NCBI GenBank assembly: GCA_020059425.1
Contig: JAGVCD010000242.1
Coordinates: forward strand, 1 to 23,104
Source of the DNA: Chamaesiphon sp.
GTDB taxonomy: Bacteria; Cyanobacteriota; Cyanobacteriia; Cyanobacteriales; Chamaesiphonaceae
Reading direction: 5' to 3'
Length of the DNA stretch: 23,104 nt
Part shown: in pieces, positions 1 through 7,751 of the stretch
Layout: each line of letters opens with the position of its first letter
How positions within the stretch are numbered: position 1 is the stretch's first letter
The notes under the pieces: generated by a model
Told to the model about the DNA's origin: nothing
The model's input: the letters and a program-made list of their open reading frames with translations, nothing else
Databases searched by the model: none
Position numbers and translations under genes: made by a program

Positions 1-78
1 GTAGATGTACTGCCAATTATTCCGATCTTTTTCTTGGCCTTAGCTTTTGTTTGGCAAGCCGCTGTTGGTTTTCGCTAA
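1..78 (+). CDS. psbK: Photosystem II reaction centre protein PsbK, C-terminal fragment
   Basis: Only the last 25 codons and the TAA stop lie in the window, read in frame from base 1. The translated tail (VDVLPIIPIFFLALAFVWQ followed by AAVGFR) is a hydrophobic membrane segment that I recognise as the highly conserved C-terminus of PsbK, a small single-span subunit of the photosystem II core in the thylakoid membrane. The start and the N-terminal processed region are outside the window. A hairpin with a T-rich tail follows closely, so the gene probably ends its transcription unit here. It converges with glyA. The identification rests on a short but characteristic stretch. Confidence 0.9.
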   Translation, partial: VDVLPIIPIFFLALAFVWQAAVGFR

Positions 79-97
79 AAGTATCTTAAATCTTAAA

Positions 98-137
98 AAT
101 GAAGGCATCCTTTGACGAAAGGGTGTCTTCATTTTTT
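98..137 (+). terminator. Rho-independent-type terminator after psbK
   Basis: Arms 98-110 and 121-133 (AATGAAGGCATCC and GGGTGTCTTCATT) pair along their length with two wobble/mismatch positions around a 10-base loop. A T-rich tract continues to about 140. It lies 20 bases after the psbK stop, and the U tract is on the + strand RNA. Because the foot of the stem is A/T rich, it may also act weakly on the other strand. Confidence 0.75.
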
Positions 138-150
138 ATTACTACCACAC

Positions 151-173
151 AAAAAGAGGCGCACTTGCGCCTC
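151..173 (-). terminator. Rho-independent terminator of glyA
   Basis: A perfect 7-bp GC-rich stem, GAGGCGC (156-162) with GCGCCTC (167-173), has a four-base ACTT loop. It is flanked by AAAAA at 151-155, which becomes a U run on the minus strand. It sits about 35 bases beyond the glyA stop codon, so it is the terminator of that minus-strand gene, back to back with the psbK terminator. Confidence 0.85.
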
Positions 174-208
174 CAACTCTAATCAAAATTTGATTAAAAA
201 ACGGATTT

Positions 209-1492
209 CTAAACCATTGCTGGTGAAGGCATGATCAGATGCGGATAAAGAGGGAAACGCTGACAGAGGTTAGAAACCCGCTCCAAACAGTTGTTAGCTA
301 CTGCTTCATCGGCAGGAGCTAGCAATCGATCGGCAATAATATTGGCAATCTCGGTGAATTCGTTAGTACCCATGCCCCGACTAGTCATGGCGGGTGAACC
401 TAACCGTAGACCGCTGGTGACAAACGGCGAGGTGGGATCGAAAGGTACGGTGTTTTTGTTAGCAGTGATCCGAACTTCTCCCACTAACCGATCGGCCTCT
501 TTACCAGTCATCTCGATCGATCTAAGATCCACCAACATGACATGGTTATCGGTACCACCGGAGACGATCTTTAAGCCTCGGGCTTGTAATTGAGTAGCCA
601 ATGCTTGGGCGTTGGTAATAACATTGCCACAGTAGGTCTTGAATTCGGGGCGTAAGGCTTCCCCAAAAGCCACGGCCTTAGCCGCAATGACATGCTCTAA
701 AGGACCACCCTGGATACCTGGAAAGACCGACTTGTCTAATTTTTTGCCCAACTCTGGATCACGGGTCAGGATCAAACCACCGCGTGGGCCACGTAGGGTT
801 TTGTGAGTGGTCGTTGTCACGACATCGCAGTATTCGATCGGGTTGGGGTGATGTCCAGTGGCTACTAAACCGGCGATATGGGCAATGTCTGCCATTAAAT
901 AAGCACCGATTTCATCGGCAATAGCGCGGAATTTAGGAAAATCAATAATGCGGGAGTAGGCCGAATAACCGCAAATCAACATTTTAGGACGATGTTTGAG
1001 TGCCAAGTCCCGAATCAAATCGTAATCTAGTTGTTCGGTTTCTGGACTAACACCATAAAAAGCTTTATCAAACCATAGCCCCGAAATATTTACTGGTGAA
1101 CCATGGCTTAAGTGACCACCGTGGGACAAATCCATCCCCATGATTTTGTCGCCGGGTTGTAGGAGAGTTAAAAATACGGCTAGATTGGCAGGGGCTCCGG
1201 CGTGGGGCTGGACATTGGCTGCTGCGGCTCCAAATAGTTTTTTGGCTCTGTCGATCGCCAGTTGTTCGATTTCATCGATAAATTCACAGCCGCCATAGTA
1301 GCGCTTGCCAGGCAGCCCTTCAGCATATTTGTTAGTGAGAACCGAGCCTTGGGCAGCCAATACGGCAGCAGAAACAAAGTTCTCACTGGCAATTAACTCC
1401 AAATGATCGCGCTGGCGACCGAGTTCCGAGCCAATTAATTTAGCAATGGCAGGATCGTTATCTGCTAAAAATTCCAGGTTAGTTTTGGCCAT
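209..1492 (-). CDS. glyA: Serine hydroxymethyltransferase
   Basis: Cytosolic PLP enzyme that interconverts serine plus tetrahydrofolate with glycine plus 5,10-methylene-tetrahydrofolate, the main entry to one-carbon metabolism. The 427-residue length is the usual one for the family. Visible family motifs are the N-terminal [12 protein letters not shown], the [15 protein letters not shown] stretch near residues 56-70, the D202/H205 pair in the ADIAH segment, and the PLP-binding [14 protein letters not shown] with the Schiff-base lysine at K231. The ATG at 1490-1492 gives the standard N-terminus [10 protein letters not shown]. It is a single-gene unit with its own terminator, convergent with psbK. 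It looks intact and is ordinary core metabolism, unrelated to the lipid cluster further right. Confidence 0.97.
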   Translation of the reverse strand: MAKTNLEFLADNDPAIAKLIGSELGRQRDHLELIASENFVSAAVLAAQGSVLTNKYAEGLPGKRYYGGCEFIDEIEQLAIDRAKKLFGAAAANVQPHAGAPANLAVFLTLLQPGDKIMGMDLSHGGHLSHGSPVNISGLWFDKAFYGVSPETEQLDYDLIRDLALKHRPKMLICGYSAYSRIIDFPKFRAIADEIGAYLMADIAHIAGLVATGHHPNPIEYCDVVTTTTHKTLRGPRGGLILTRDPELGKKLDKSVFPGIQGGPLEHVIAAKAVAFGEALRPEFKTYCGNVITNAQALATQLQARGLKIVSGGTDNHVMLVDLRSIEMTGKEADRLVGEVRITANKNTVPFDPTSPFVTSGLRLGSPAMTSRGMGTNEFTEIANIIADRLLAPADEAVANNCLERVSNLCQRFPLYPHLIMPSPAMV

Positions 1493-1526
1493 GGTGTTAA
1501 TAAATCAGAGGATTGTAGAACTTTAA

Positions 1527-1703
1527 GGATCGCTCCAGAGTCTGGAAGTAGCAATTGCAACGTATTTTTCAGACATTTTCAATAATAACCTGGTTCGATC
1601 GGTGTTGGCAGAGGCTCTGTTTAACTATCCATTGAATGCTAATGTCTTTAATGCCGACCTACTAGATAATGATTTGATTGGGAACATCTATCTAGCCGGG
1701 TAG
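1527..1703 (+). pseudogene. Possible short coding remnant
   Basis: An open stretch of 58 codons between two in-frame stops has no ATG at its beginning. Its translation is not obviously random: it includes VRSVLAEALFNYPLNANVFN and a matching LLDNDLIGNIYLAG end. I do not recognise the family. It fills most of the gap between glyA and the small exported protein, and could be the eroded end of a former gene or plain non-coding sequence. Nothing else was seen in the 1493-1737 gap apart from this. Confidence 0.15.
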
Positions 1704-1737
1704 CTCCTATGGACTATGCAGCCCTTTTTAATTAACC

Positions 1738-2184
1738 ATGCGTAAACCATTTCTATTTTTAAGCTCTTGCCTAGCATTCGGTATAGCCGTTACTGCGATC
1801 AGTACTACCATCGGTAACGCCCAGATGACCCCGCCGAATTCGCCAGGTTTTCCTGGTATCCCCAGAACCCCAAATCCTCTCAAAACTCCGGCAGCCAAGC
1901 CCGCCGCTGTGGCGTTGGCTACTTTTAGCTGTCAAAGTCGGGGCACAGTTATTAAGGTGGTACTGAGGTCTGATCGCACTTATAAGACTGGAGCCAACCC
2001 CTCTGCAGCCATCAGCGGTACTTATCAGAAACTGGGCGATGCCTACCGCTTCAAAGATGGGACCTTGAAAAAACAGTCGATCGTCCAGTTACGGAGCAGT
2101 TATTATTTAGTAGCAACTGAGAAAGAAGCCCGAGCTGCCTCGATTGCTGCAACTGATGCGGCAATGGTCTGCACCAGAAGATAA
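1738..2184 (+). CDS. Small exported protein of unknown function
   Basis: I do not recognise a named family. The 148-residue product begins with a typical Sec signal peptide: MRK, then a hydrophobic core to about residue 25, with a likely cut after GNA at residue 28. There is no lipobox cysteine. A proline-rich linker follows (about 31-56), then a compact domain of about 90 residues (60-148) with one cysteine near each end (C65 and C145) that could form a disulfide outside the cytoplasm. The domain has alternating polar and hydrophobic segments (GTVIKVVLRSDRTYKT, SYYLVATEKEA) that suggest a small beta-rich fold. It ends six bases before the DUF815 ATPase gene, so the two are probably co-transcribed, although their products would act in different compartments. 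Confidence 0.75.
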   Translation: MRKPFLFLSSCLAFGIAVTAISTTIGNAQMTPPNSPGFPGIPRTPNPLKTPAAKPAAVALATFSCQSRGTVIKVVLRSDRTYKTGANPSAAISGTYQKLGDAYRFKDGTLKKQSIVQLRSSYYLVATEKEARAASIAATDAAMVCTRR

Positions 2185-2190
2185 ATAACC

Positions 2191-3465
2191 ATGAACAACC
2201 AACAGCTATACTGGCGATCGAATGCCCTCCTGATCTATCAAACATTTTTAGATGACGAGCCGGGTCGTTTGTGGCAGCAGCTGTTGGTTGCCGATAAAAA
2301 CAATATGCTAGTGGCTTATGGTCAGTGGTTTCGCTGCTTAGCCGATCGACAATTGGGCTGGCAAGATTATTTGATCGAGCAGCTGCTCACTACTGATAAT
2401 CCTTTCACCAAGCAAGTCCAGCAGCACAACTGGGCTGATCTATCTATGGAATTGCAGGGAGCAGTGCATCATGATTTAGCAATTTTGAGAGAGATCTATA
2501 GCTGTAGTTGTAGTCAAATAGCCCAATGGGTGACAGCTACTACCGGTTTAAAAACTGTGGCCTGGGCTGATCATACCTCATCGACAAATCCTAGTGATTT
2601 AGCCAATATTTTGGATAGTAGCCTGGACTGGCGGGCTCAATTACCAGACTTGATTAAACATTATTGTCAATTTGGCACTGGTCGCTTTGCTCAATTTTCG
2701 GCCTTTCGATCGCAACAGGGTGAATTACAAGGTATTGCCGATCCCGATTCGATCGAACTCCAGCAGTTGGTTGGTTATGGCTGGCAGCAAGCGGCGCTGC
2801 TGCAAAATACCAAAGCATTGATTGCCGGTTATCCAGCCTTGAATGTGTTGCTTTATGGCAGTCGCGGGTCAGGGAAGTCTTCGTTGGTAAAGGCTTTAGT
2901 GCATGAGTTTGAAAATTTGCGGCTGGTTGAAGTGCCCAAAAATGAACTGATGAATCTGCCGCAAATCTTAGAGCAGCTACGTCAATTGCCCCAAAAATTT
3001 ATTATTTTTGTGGATGACTTGTCTTTTGAGGCTGATGAAAATAGTTTCAAGGCTCTGAAAGTAGTGCTAGAAGGTGGTCTAGTAGCTCGCCCGCAGAATA
3101 TTGTGGTTTATGCTACTTCCAATCGCCGCCACTTAATTCGCGAGTTTTTTGCCGATCGACCACGTCCTCAAGATAGTGATGAAATTCACAACTGGGACAC
3201 CGTGCAAGAGCAACTCTCCTTTAGTGATCGGTTTGGCCTAACTCTGACTTTTGAGCCAGCTAATCAGGAAACTTACTTGCAAATTGTTCATCATTTGGCT
3301 GCTGGCCTGGATATTACAGCCGAAGATTTGACTTTTCGGGCTTTACAATGGGCAACGCAACAAAATGGTCGATCGGGTAGAACGGCGCGGCAGTTTGTAG
3401 ATTTCTTGCGATCGGACATTGGCGACATCTCGATAGGAAAAATGCAATGGCCTAGTGCTATTTAG
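2191..3465 (+). CDS. DUF815-type AAA ATPase
   Basis: A 424-residue cytosolic protein. The C-terminal half carries a P-loop ATPase core: Walker A YGSRGSGKSS near residues 221-230, and Walker B-like FIIFVDDLSFE near 270-280. A sensor-like VVYATSNRRHLIREFF segment and the LSDRFGL-type stretch (SFSDRFGLTL) are typical of the DUF815 group of AAA+ proteins. The N-terminal half of about 190 residues has no motif I know. The biochemical role of the family is not established, so no function is assigned. It starts 6 bases after the exported-protein gene. Its last 8 bases overlap the convergent PadR-type gene, leaving no room for a separate terminator. Confidence 0.85.
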   Translation: MNNQQLYWRSNALLIYQTFLDDEPGRLWQQLLVADKNNMLVAYGQWFRCLADRQLGWQDYLIEQLLTTDNPFTKQVQQHNWADLSMELQGAVHHDLAILREIYSCSCSQIAQWVTATTGLKTVAWADHTSSTNPSDLANILDSSLDWRAQLPDLIKHYCQFGTGRFAQFSAFRSQQGELQGIADPDSIELQQLVGYGWQQAALLQNTKALIAGYPALNVLLYGSRGSGKSSLVKALVHEFENLRLVEVPKNELMNLPQILEQLRQLPQKFIIFVDDLSFEADENSFKALKVVLEGGLVARPQNIVVYATSNRRHLIREFFADRPRPQDSDEIHNWDTVQEQLSFSDRFGLTLTFEPANQETYLQIVHHLAAGLDITAEDLTFRALQWATQQNGRSGRTARQFVDFLRSDIGDISIGKMQWPSAI

Positions 3466-3997
3466 TATTGTTCAACATGGCGATCGCCTCTTCGCACCAA
3501 GACAACCAACCTTTCTCTAGCTGGATACCATTTAGCAGTGTTAGATACCGCAATTTTGCAAACTTATCGCATTCAGCTGGATTTTCAAAAAATTGACTTT
3601 CGATCTGTCGATAGGTGTTCAACGTTTCTTGATGCTGGAGGCGATGATGTTCAAGTTCTTCCATAATCATCGACGGATCTACTAAGTATCCAGCAAATAG
3701 TTTGACTAGTAAATCATCTTTAACTGGGGTTACTTTGCCTGGTTGAATAATCCACTCTCGTAAATATTCTTTCCCTGTTTCGGTAATCGATAACATTTTT
3801 TTGTCTGGACGGTTTTCCTGTCTAATCACCTCGGCACTGAGATAACCTTGCTCCTCTAATTTGGAGAGCTCTCGATAAATTTGCTGTTGGGTAGCGTACC
3901 AAAAAAAGCCGACGGAACCCGCAAACTGTTTGGATATATCATAACCACTGTAGCAAGCATTGCTTAATGTTGCCAAAATTGCATGGGATAGGGACAT
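3458..3997 (-). CDS. PadR-family transcriptional regulator
   Basis: A 179-residue cytosolic DNA-binding protein. Residues 1-55 form the PadR winged helix: SHAILATLSNACYSGYDISK, then the FFWYATQQQIYRELSKLEEQGYL recognition segment that is diagnostic of the family. Residues about 75-88 (SITETGKEYLREWI) are the wing and its exit helix. Residues 95-170 are the helical C-terminal dimerisation domain (Vir_act_alpha_C type). PadR proteins usually repress a nearby transporter or stress operon and dissociate on binding a small ligand, but the target here is not shown by the sequence. The exporter operon 1.8 kb away is a candidate only by proximity. The gene ends convergently inside the DUF815 gene. 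Confidence 0.9.
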   Translation of the reverse strand: MSLSHAILATLSNACYSGYDISKQFAGSVGFFWYATQQQIYRELSKLEEQGYLSAEVIRQENRPDKKMLSITETGKEYLREWIIQPGKVTPVKDDLLVKLFAGYLVDPSMIMEELEHHRLQHQETLNTYRQIESQFFENPAECDKFAKLRYLTLLNGIQLEKGWLSWCEEAIAMLNNTK

Positions 3998-4613
3998 AAT
4001 CGCGGATAAATAGAGATCGGCAGGAGCTAGAAAATATACTATCTTTTGTAGCAGAGACAGAAGAATCTATCTTGTCTAGATATAGATCGACAACAACATG
4101 GATATGTGCCCACTTCATTGAGTATATAGTTAGTGAAGACTCTTATCGCCAACCTTATGGTGTAGCAGAAGCTCATAACCTAGCGATTAAAGTTTCTTGT
4201 CTCACGGGCTGTCTACTGACTAAGCCTCCACAAGCAGCAACGATGCGTTCTCACCGTCGTTTTAAACTAAATTAGAAAATCTAAAATGTTTAATTTTGGT
4301 TTGGAAAAGGTGCTCTACTTGGGGAAACCCCTAGACCACACTTTTCGCTTTTTCGTACAATGTTTTACCCAAATAACAGGTCTCCCGTTTAGGAGATCTT
4401 CTTTCTGGGATTCTATACATTACGTTCTCAAGGTACTGATTGTTTACAATTTAAATTACTATCATTTTGTTACCTAAATCATTTTAGCATTCAGTTCGAT
4501 TCAGAACCTGCGCATAAAGTCTTACTGCCACTTTTCGCCTACCCCATTTTCTCTTTGAGTGCTATTTGTAGCTCCAATTACCAAAAAATAATGTGTCAAT
4601 ATCAAGAGCCAGA
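3998..4613. other. Gene-poor intergenic region
   Basis: About 616 bases without a credible gene, between two minus-strand genes. The only open frames (4072-4275 and 4286-4477) encode low-complexity, unrelated-looking peptides and lack ribosome-binding sites. Visible structure is limited to a 6-bp inverted repeat ATCTAT/ATAGAT (4065-4070 and 4082-4087) upstream of the PadR gene, a GGGG-AAA-CCCC hairpin (4321-4331), and a 7-bp GGTCTCC/GGAGATC hairpin with one wobble (4379-4398). The promoter of the PadR-type gene should lie at the left end. The rest is unexplained. Confidence 0.5.
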
Positions 4614-5282
4614 CTATTTCTTAGCTGTTTTACTTATTTCCCAGACACAGGCTGAATCTCTCATTGCGCGGCACTCAACTTGATCAATTTCAAATTCTTT
4701 GCCTGTTAACCAATTCAATGATTCTGCTAGAGTGCCAACCCAACCCCAGCAGATTGGCGCATCAGATATCTTGCCAGCACACAAAGCACAGGATCTATCA
4801 ATATAAGCCCACTTATCACCACGATCTTCAATACTTACACTAACGTCATATGCAACCTCTTTATAAATTTTATCCAATTCATTCTTGATACTCTCCAGGA
4901 CGGTTTTAATCTGTAGCGATAATGGCAAAAATTTAATGGCTGTGCGCGTAGTCATATTAAACAATACCCCTTGTTTATCTAGTGCCGGTCTAGTCGAAAT
5001 TCGACCGAACCGAATCAGATTTTCTTGACTGCTCTGGCCGTAGAGTTGCACTAACGCGGTGCAGAGATTGGTGTAATCTTTATGCGTAAAATCTGGACTG
5101 AGTCTAATCTTTTCTGGTGGATAGTTGTCAATAAATCTCTCCATGTCGTTCTCATGCAATATGTTATCTAACGCTTGCTTACCGATCATTTCTTCGGCAG
5201 CAATCAGGGCATAACGCATGTAAGCTTCGATTTGCGGTACTTCTGTAACGGGATCGTGATCGAGTTTATTTTGAATTTTCAT
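4614..5282 (-). CDS. V4R (4-vinyl reductase) domain protein
   Basis: A 222-residue soluble protein. The N-terminal part (about 10-115) is helical (IEAYMRYALIAAEEMIGKQALDNIL) and resembles the region that precedes V4R domains in small sensor proteins. The C-terminal part (about 120-215) carries the V4R hallmarks: C165 and C168 in SCALCAGK, C178, a GWVGTLAESLNWLTGKEF helix, and the closing VECRAMRDSACVWEI with C204 and C212. V4R domains bind small molecules, hydrocarbons or metals and occur in regulators, in tetrapyrrole enzymes and in methanogen proteins. The cysteine set suggests a metal- or redox-binding site. No catalytic role is assigned. The gene is divergent from the exporter operon across 529 bases, which makes it a possible sensor for that operon, but this is inference. 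Confidence 0.75.
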   Translation of the reverse strand: MKIQNKLDHDPVTEVPQIEAYMRYALIAAEEMIGKQALDNILHENDMERFIDNYPPEKIRLSPDFTHKDYTNLCTALVQLYGQSSQENLIRFGRISTRPALDKQGVLFNMTTRTAIKFLPLSLQIKTVLESIKNELDKIYKEVAYDVSVSIEDRGDKWAYIDRSCALCAGKISDAPICWGWVGTLAESLNWLTGKEFEIDQVECRAMRDSACVWEISKTAKK

Positions 5283-5573
5283 GGTTGTCTTTAAATATAA
5301 TTTTCTTCAAACAGTGCTGATTTTGCTTGGAACCCTATTTACTCATTTATATTGGCTCTAAAGATTTATTACAGCACTCCATCTGCTTGGTTTGATTGTG
5401 AATTCCCCCAAACAGGACAAAATACTGAAGTTTGAGGTGTTCTTTGGTTCAGAACATAAGAATGGTGTGGGACAGCAACATTAATCATTCAATTTACAAT
5501 TGACAAATCTATGATGCCAAGTATAGTATGTAAAATAAGTTATTATACAACTTGTTGCATAGTGATCCGTTAT

Positions 5574-5587
5574 GTAGCGGTTTTTAC
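5574..5587. promoter_or_regulatory. NtcA-type GTA-N8-TAC palindrome
   Basis: The sequence is GTA, eight bases (GCGGTTTT), TAC, an exact match to the core recognition site of the nitrogen-control regulator NtcA. It lies 225 bases upstream of the exporter start in the divergent intergenic region. NtcA control of devBCA is established in Anabaena. Against it: such a six-base pattern is expected several times by chance in 23 kb, and no good -10 box (TA-N3-T) stands at the usual 20-24 base spacing. Confidence 0.3.
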
Positions 5588-5705
5588 AATTTAAATAATA
5601 TTTTTGACGAAGTGTAAAAGTCATTCAGTGATTTATCTACCTATTTTGGGAGAGTAGTTGCTGACTAGCTTCTGAGTCAGATGTGCTCGGCTACCAGATA
5701 ATTTT

Positions 5706-5762
5706 GATGCATTCTGAAAAACTCCGCTCTCATCGAACTTATCGGCGTTAGGAGTTTGCATC
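5706..5762 (+). other. Candidate leader hairpin upstream of the exporter operon
   Basis: GATGC (5706-5710) and AAACTCC (5719-5725) pair respectively with GCATC (5758-5762) and GGAGTTT (5751-5757). This gives two stacked helices, 12 bp in all, with an eight-base bulge on one side and a 25-base loop. It ends 50 bases before the start codon. It could be an mRNA leader structure or a repressor-binding site. The pairing is seen directly, and the function is a guess. Confidence 0.3.
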
Positions 5763-5811
5763 ATTGCCTTGATTGTGTGAGTAAATTTGAACTCGGAATT
5801 TAAAATTACAG

Positions 5812-7749
5812 ATGATCTCAGAAAAAAATGGCTACTCTAACCACGACGACCTTGCTGAGATTAAGGCTGGGAAGGTATTGGTGCTGGGCGGTGACCGCTC
5901 AACGGCTCTTTTAATTAAACAAGAACAGCAAGCTGGATTTGTAACCGCTGGTTCAGCTGTCGGTGGATATTTTGATCGTGAATTCACCGAATATTATATT
6001 ATCGGCCATGTAAAATTCACCGTACCGGTAAGTGAGATGGATCGCCAAAAAGCGATTAAGCATCGTCAAGCTGATGTTGATCGAATGCTCCGGTTTTGGA
6101 AAGAGAAAGACTTGTTGGAGCGCACAGTCTCTTTTCTCAGGATGCTGTGCGATCGATTCGGATTTTATGAATCTCGGAATATTCCGTCTGACTTTTTGGC
6201 ATGTCTGCTGGGTGCCGATTCAGAAATCATCAAACGTGCTTGGGAGCGATTACTCATGAACGATAGCGAGGATGTAGTTATGTCATCTGACTTGTCAGAA
6301 TTTCATGCTCCAGTACTACAACGAACTGTTGAAAATAAAGACGTTTTTGTTGCACCAAGCTTGTCGGAATATTCAGTCTCATCGCTCCAGCGTCGTGACG
6401 ATTCTTCAGCACTGGTCGGATATTCAGCTTCGTCTTTGATGCTGTCAGAAATTCAGCCAAAACAACGAGGTGGTTTTCTGAACTGGCGACTTATGCTAGT
6501 GCTCGGTGGAATTACTCTCGCAGGGGTCGGTTTTTTGCTATACGCATGGTCTAAGTCAATCCAGCAACCTTCTACTGTTACAGCCAATGCAACACTAGCT
6601 CCTGTAAAATCCCCATCGATTTCGGCGCTGGGTTATATTGAGCCTGAAGGCGAAACGATTCTGCTGTCTGCTCCGGCATTTTTAGAAGGGAGCCGAATTG
6701 ACCAATTACTGATCCGCCAAGGGGATTTAATTAAAAAAGGCCAGGCGGTAGCGGTTTTAGATAATCGAGATCGTCTCCAAGCAATTTTGGAGCAGACCCA
6801 ACAGAGTGTCAGAATTGCTGAAGCTAAATTGCAACAGGTCAAAGCTGGGTCTAAAACTGGGGATATCAAAGCACAAGAGGCCAAATATCGTAGTTCTAAG
6901 GCTGAATTACAAGGGCAGATCAACACCCAAAGAGCAACACTTGCTAATTTGCAGGCACAATTAGAGGGCGAGCGGAGTACCCAAGAAGCCTTAATTCTCC
7001 AGACTAAAGCAGAGCTTGCAAATGCTAGGAAGGAATGCGATCGCTATAACATTCTAGAAGAAGGTGGAGCAATTTCTAAGTCTCAGCGAGATAACATTTG
7101 TCTAAATCAATCCACTGCCCAAGAAAGATTAGCACAGGCTAACTCATCCTTAAGTCGGATCGTTAATACCAGACAACAGCAAATTAGCGAAACTAAGTCC
7201 AATGCGCAACGAATTATCAATACTCTGAATAATGAGATTGCTGCTACAGCTGGATCTAAAGAAGCAATTGCTGAGGTTCGTCCGGTAGATGTACAAGTAG
7301 CAACTCAAGAATTACTCTCTAGCAAGGCTGCGGTCAAAAAAGCCCAGGCAGATCTTGCCCAGGCTTATGTACAGGCACCGATTAATGGTCGAGTGCTCAA
7401 AATCAATACTTGGCCAGGGGAGCTGATTCATCAACAAAAAGGCATTGCTGAATTAGGAAACACCTCGCAGATGTTTGTTAGTGCAGAGGTCTATGAAACT
7501 GATATTGCTCGCATTCGGCAAGGCCAAAAAGCAGTTATTCGTGCTGATAAAACGGTCGGTTCCCTCACTGGGACGGTAGATCGAGTCGGCCTCAAGATTG
7601 GTACTCCCAACACTCTAGGGACAGATCCAGTCAAGGATGCAGATGTCCGAGTTGTCCAAGTCAAGATTCGACTCAATCCAGAAGACAGTAAAAAAGTTAG
7701 CAGCCTGACTAATTTACAGGTTAATGTTGCCATCGACACGGGATCGTAA
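5812..7749 (+). CDS. devB-like: DevB/HlyD-type membrane fusion protein with N-terminal cytoplasmic extension
   Basis: Periplasmic adaptor that would link the inner-membrane DevC/DevA transporter to a TolC-type outer-membrane channel. The 645 residues break down as: 1-220 predicted cytoplasmic extension; 226-246 one membrane span (RLMLVLGGITLAGVGFLLYAW); about 270-320 first half of the lipoyl/barrel-sandwich domain (GYIEPEGETILLS, VRQGD-like IRQGDLIKKGQAVAVLD); about 320-515 a long alpha-helical coiled-coil hairpin rich in Q, A and E; 517-645 second lipoyl half (YVQAPINGRVLKINTWPGE) and beta-barrel. Usual DevB proteins lack the extension. It contains a possible helix-turn-helix-like segment (IPSDFLACLLGADSEIIKRAWERLL) and a short degenerate repeat. 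An in-frame TGA at 5788-5790 makes ATG 5812 the first ATG, and codon use stays coding-like throughout. First gene of the exporter operon. Confidence 0.88.
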   Translation: MISEKNGYSNHDDLAEIKAGKVLVLGGDRSTALLIKQEQQAGFVTAGSAVGGYFDREFTEYYIIGHVKFTVPVSEMDRQKAIKHRQADVDRMLRFWKEKDLLERTVSFLRMLCDRFGFYESRNIPSDFLACLLGADSEIIKRAWERLLMNDSEDVVMSSDLSEFHAPVLQRTVENKDVFVAPSLSEYSVSSLQRRDDSSALVGYSASSLMLSEIQPKQRGGFLNWRLMLVLGGITLAGVGFLLYAWSKSIQQPSTVTANATLAPVKSPSISALGYIEPEGETILLSAPAFLEGSRIDQLLIRQGDLIKKGQAVAVLDNRDRLQAILEQTQQSVRIAEAKLQQVKAGSKTGDIKAQEAKYRSSKAELQGQINTQRATLANLQAQLEGERSTQEALILQTKAELANARKECDRYNILEEGGAISKSQRDNICLNQSTAQERLAQANSSLSRIVNTRQQQISETKSNAQRIINTLNNEIAATAGSKEAIAEVRPVDVQVATQELLSSKAAVKKAQADLAQAYVQAPINGRVLKINTWPGELIHQQKGIAELGNTSQMFVSAEVYETDIARIRQGQKAVIRADKTVGSLTGTVDRVGLKIGTPNTLGTDPVKDADVRVVQVKIRLNPEDSKKVSSLTNLQVNVAIDTGS

Positions 7750-7751
7750 AA

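Larger units (their letters stand above)
5283..5811. promoter_or_regulatory. Long divergent intergenic region upstream of the exporter operon
   Basis: About 529 A/T-rich bases separate the V4R gene (-) from the exporter operon (+) and must hold promoters for both. Seen directly: an exact GTA-N8-TAC palindrome (5574-5587, listed separately), a 6-bp inverted repeat CTGACT/AGTCAG (5661-5666 and 5675-5680), and a larger nested hairpin at 5706-5762. No credible gene is encoded. Long untranslated leaders are known for Anabaena devBCA, so a long leader here would fit. Confidence 0.5.

Noticed and set aside
4016..4031. 15-base sequence ATCGGCAGGAGCTAG shared with the glyA 3' region near 309-323
   Set aside because: A single exact 15-mer repeat in 23 kb is within chance expectation, and no flanking similarity was seen.
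4321..4331. GGGGAAACCCC as part of a mobile element or RNA gene
   Set aside because: An isolated 4-bp stem without flanking direct repeats, a transposase or tRNA-like folding.
4072..4477. Two short plus-strand open frames (67 and 63 codons) in the gene-poor region
   Set aside because: No ribosome-binding site, no recognisable domain, compositions unlike neighbouring proteins, and consistent with chance open frames.
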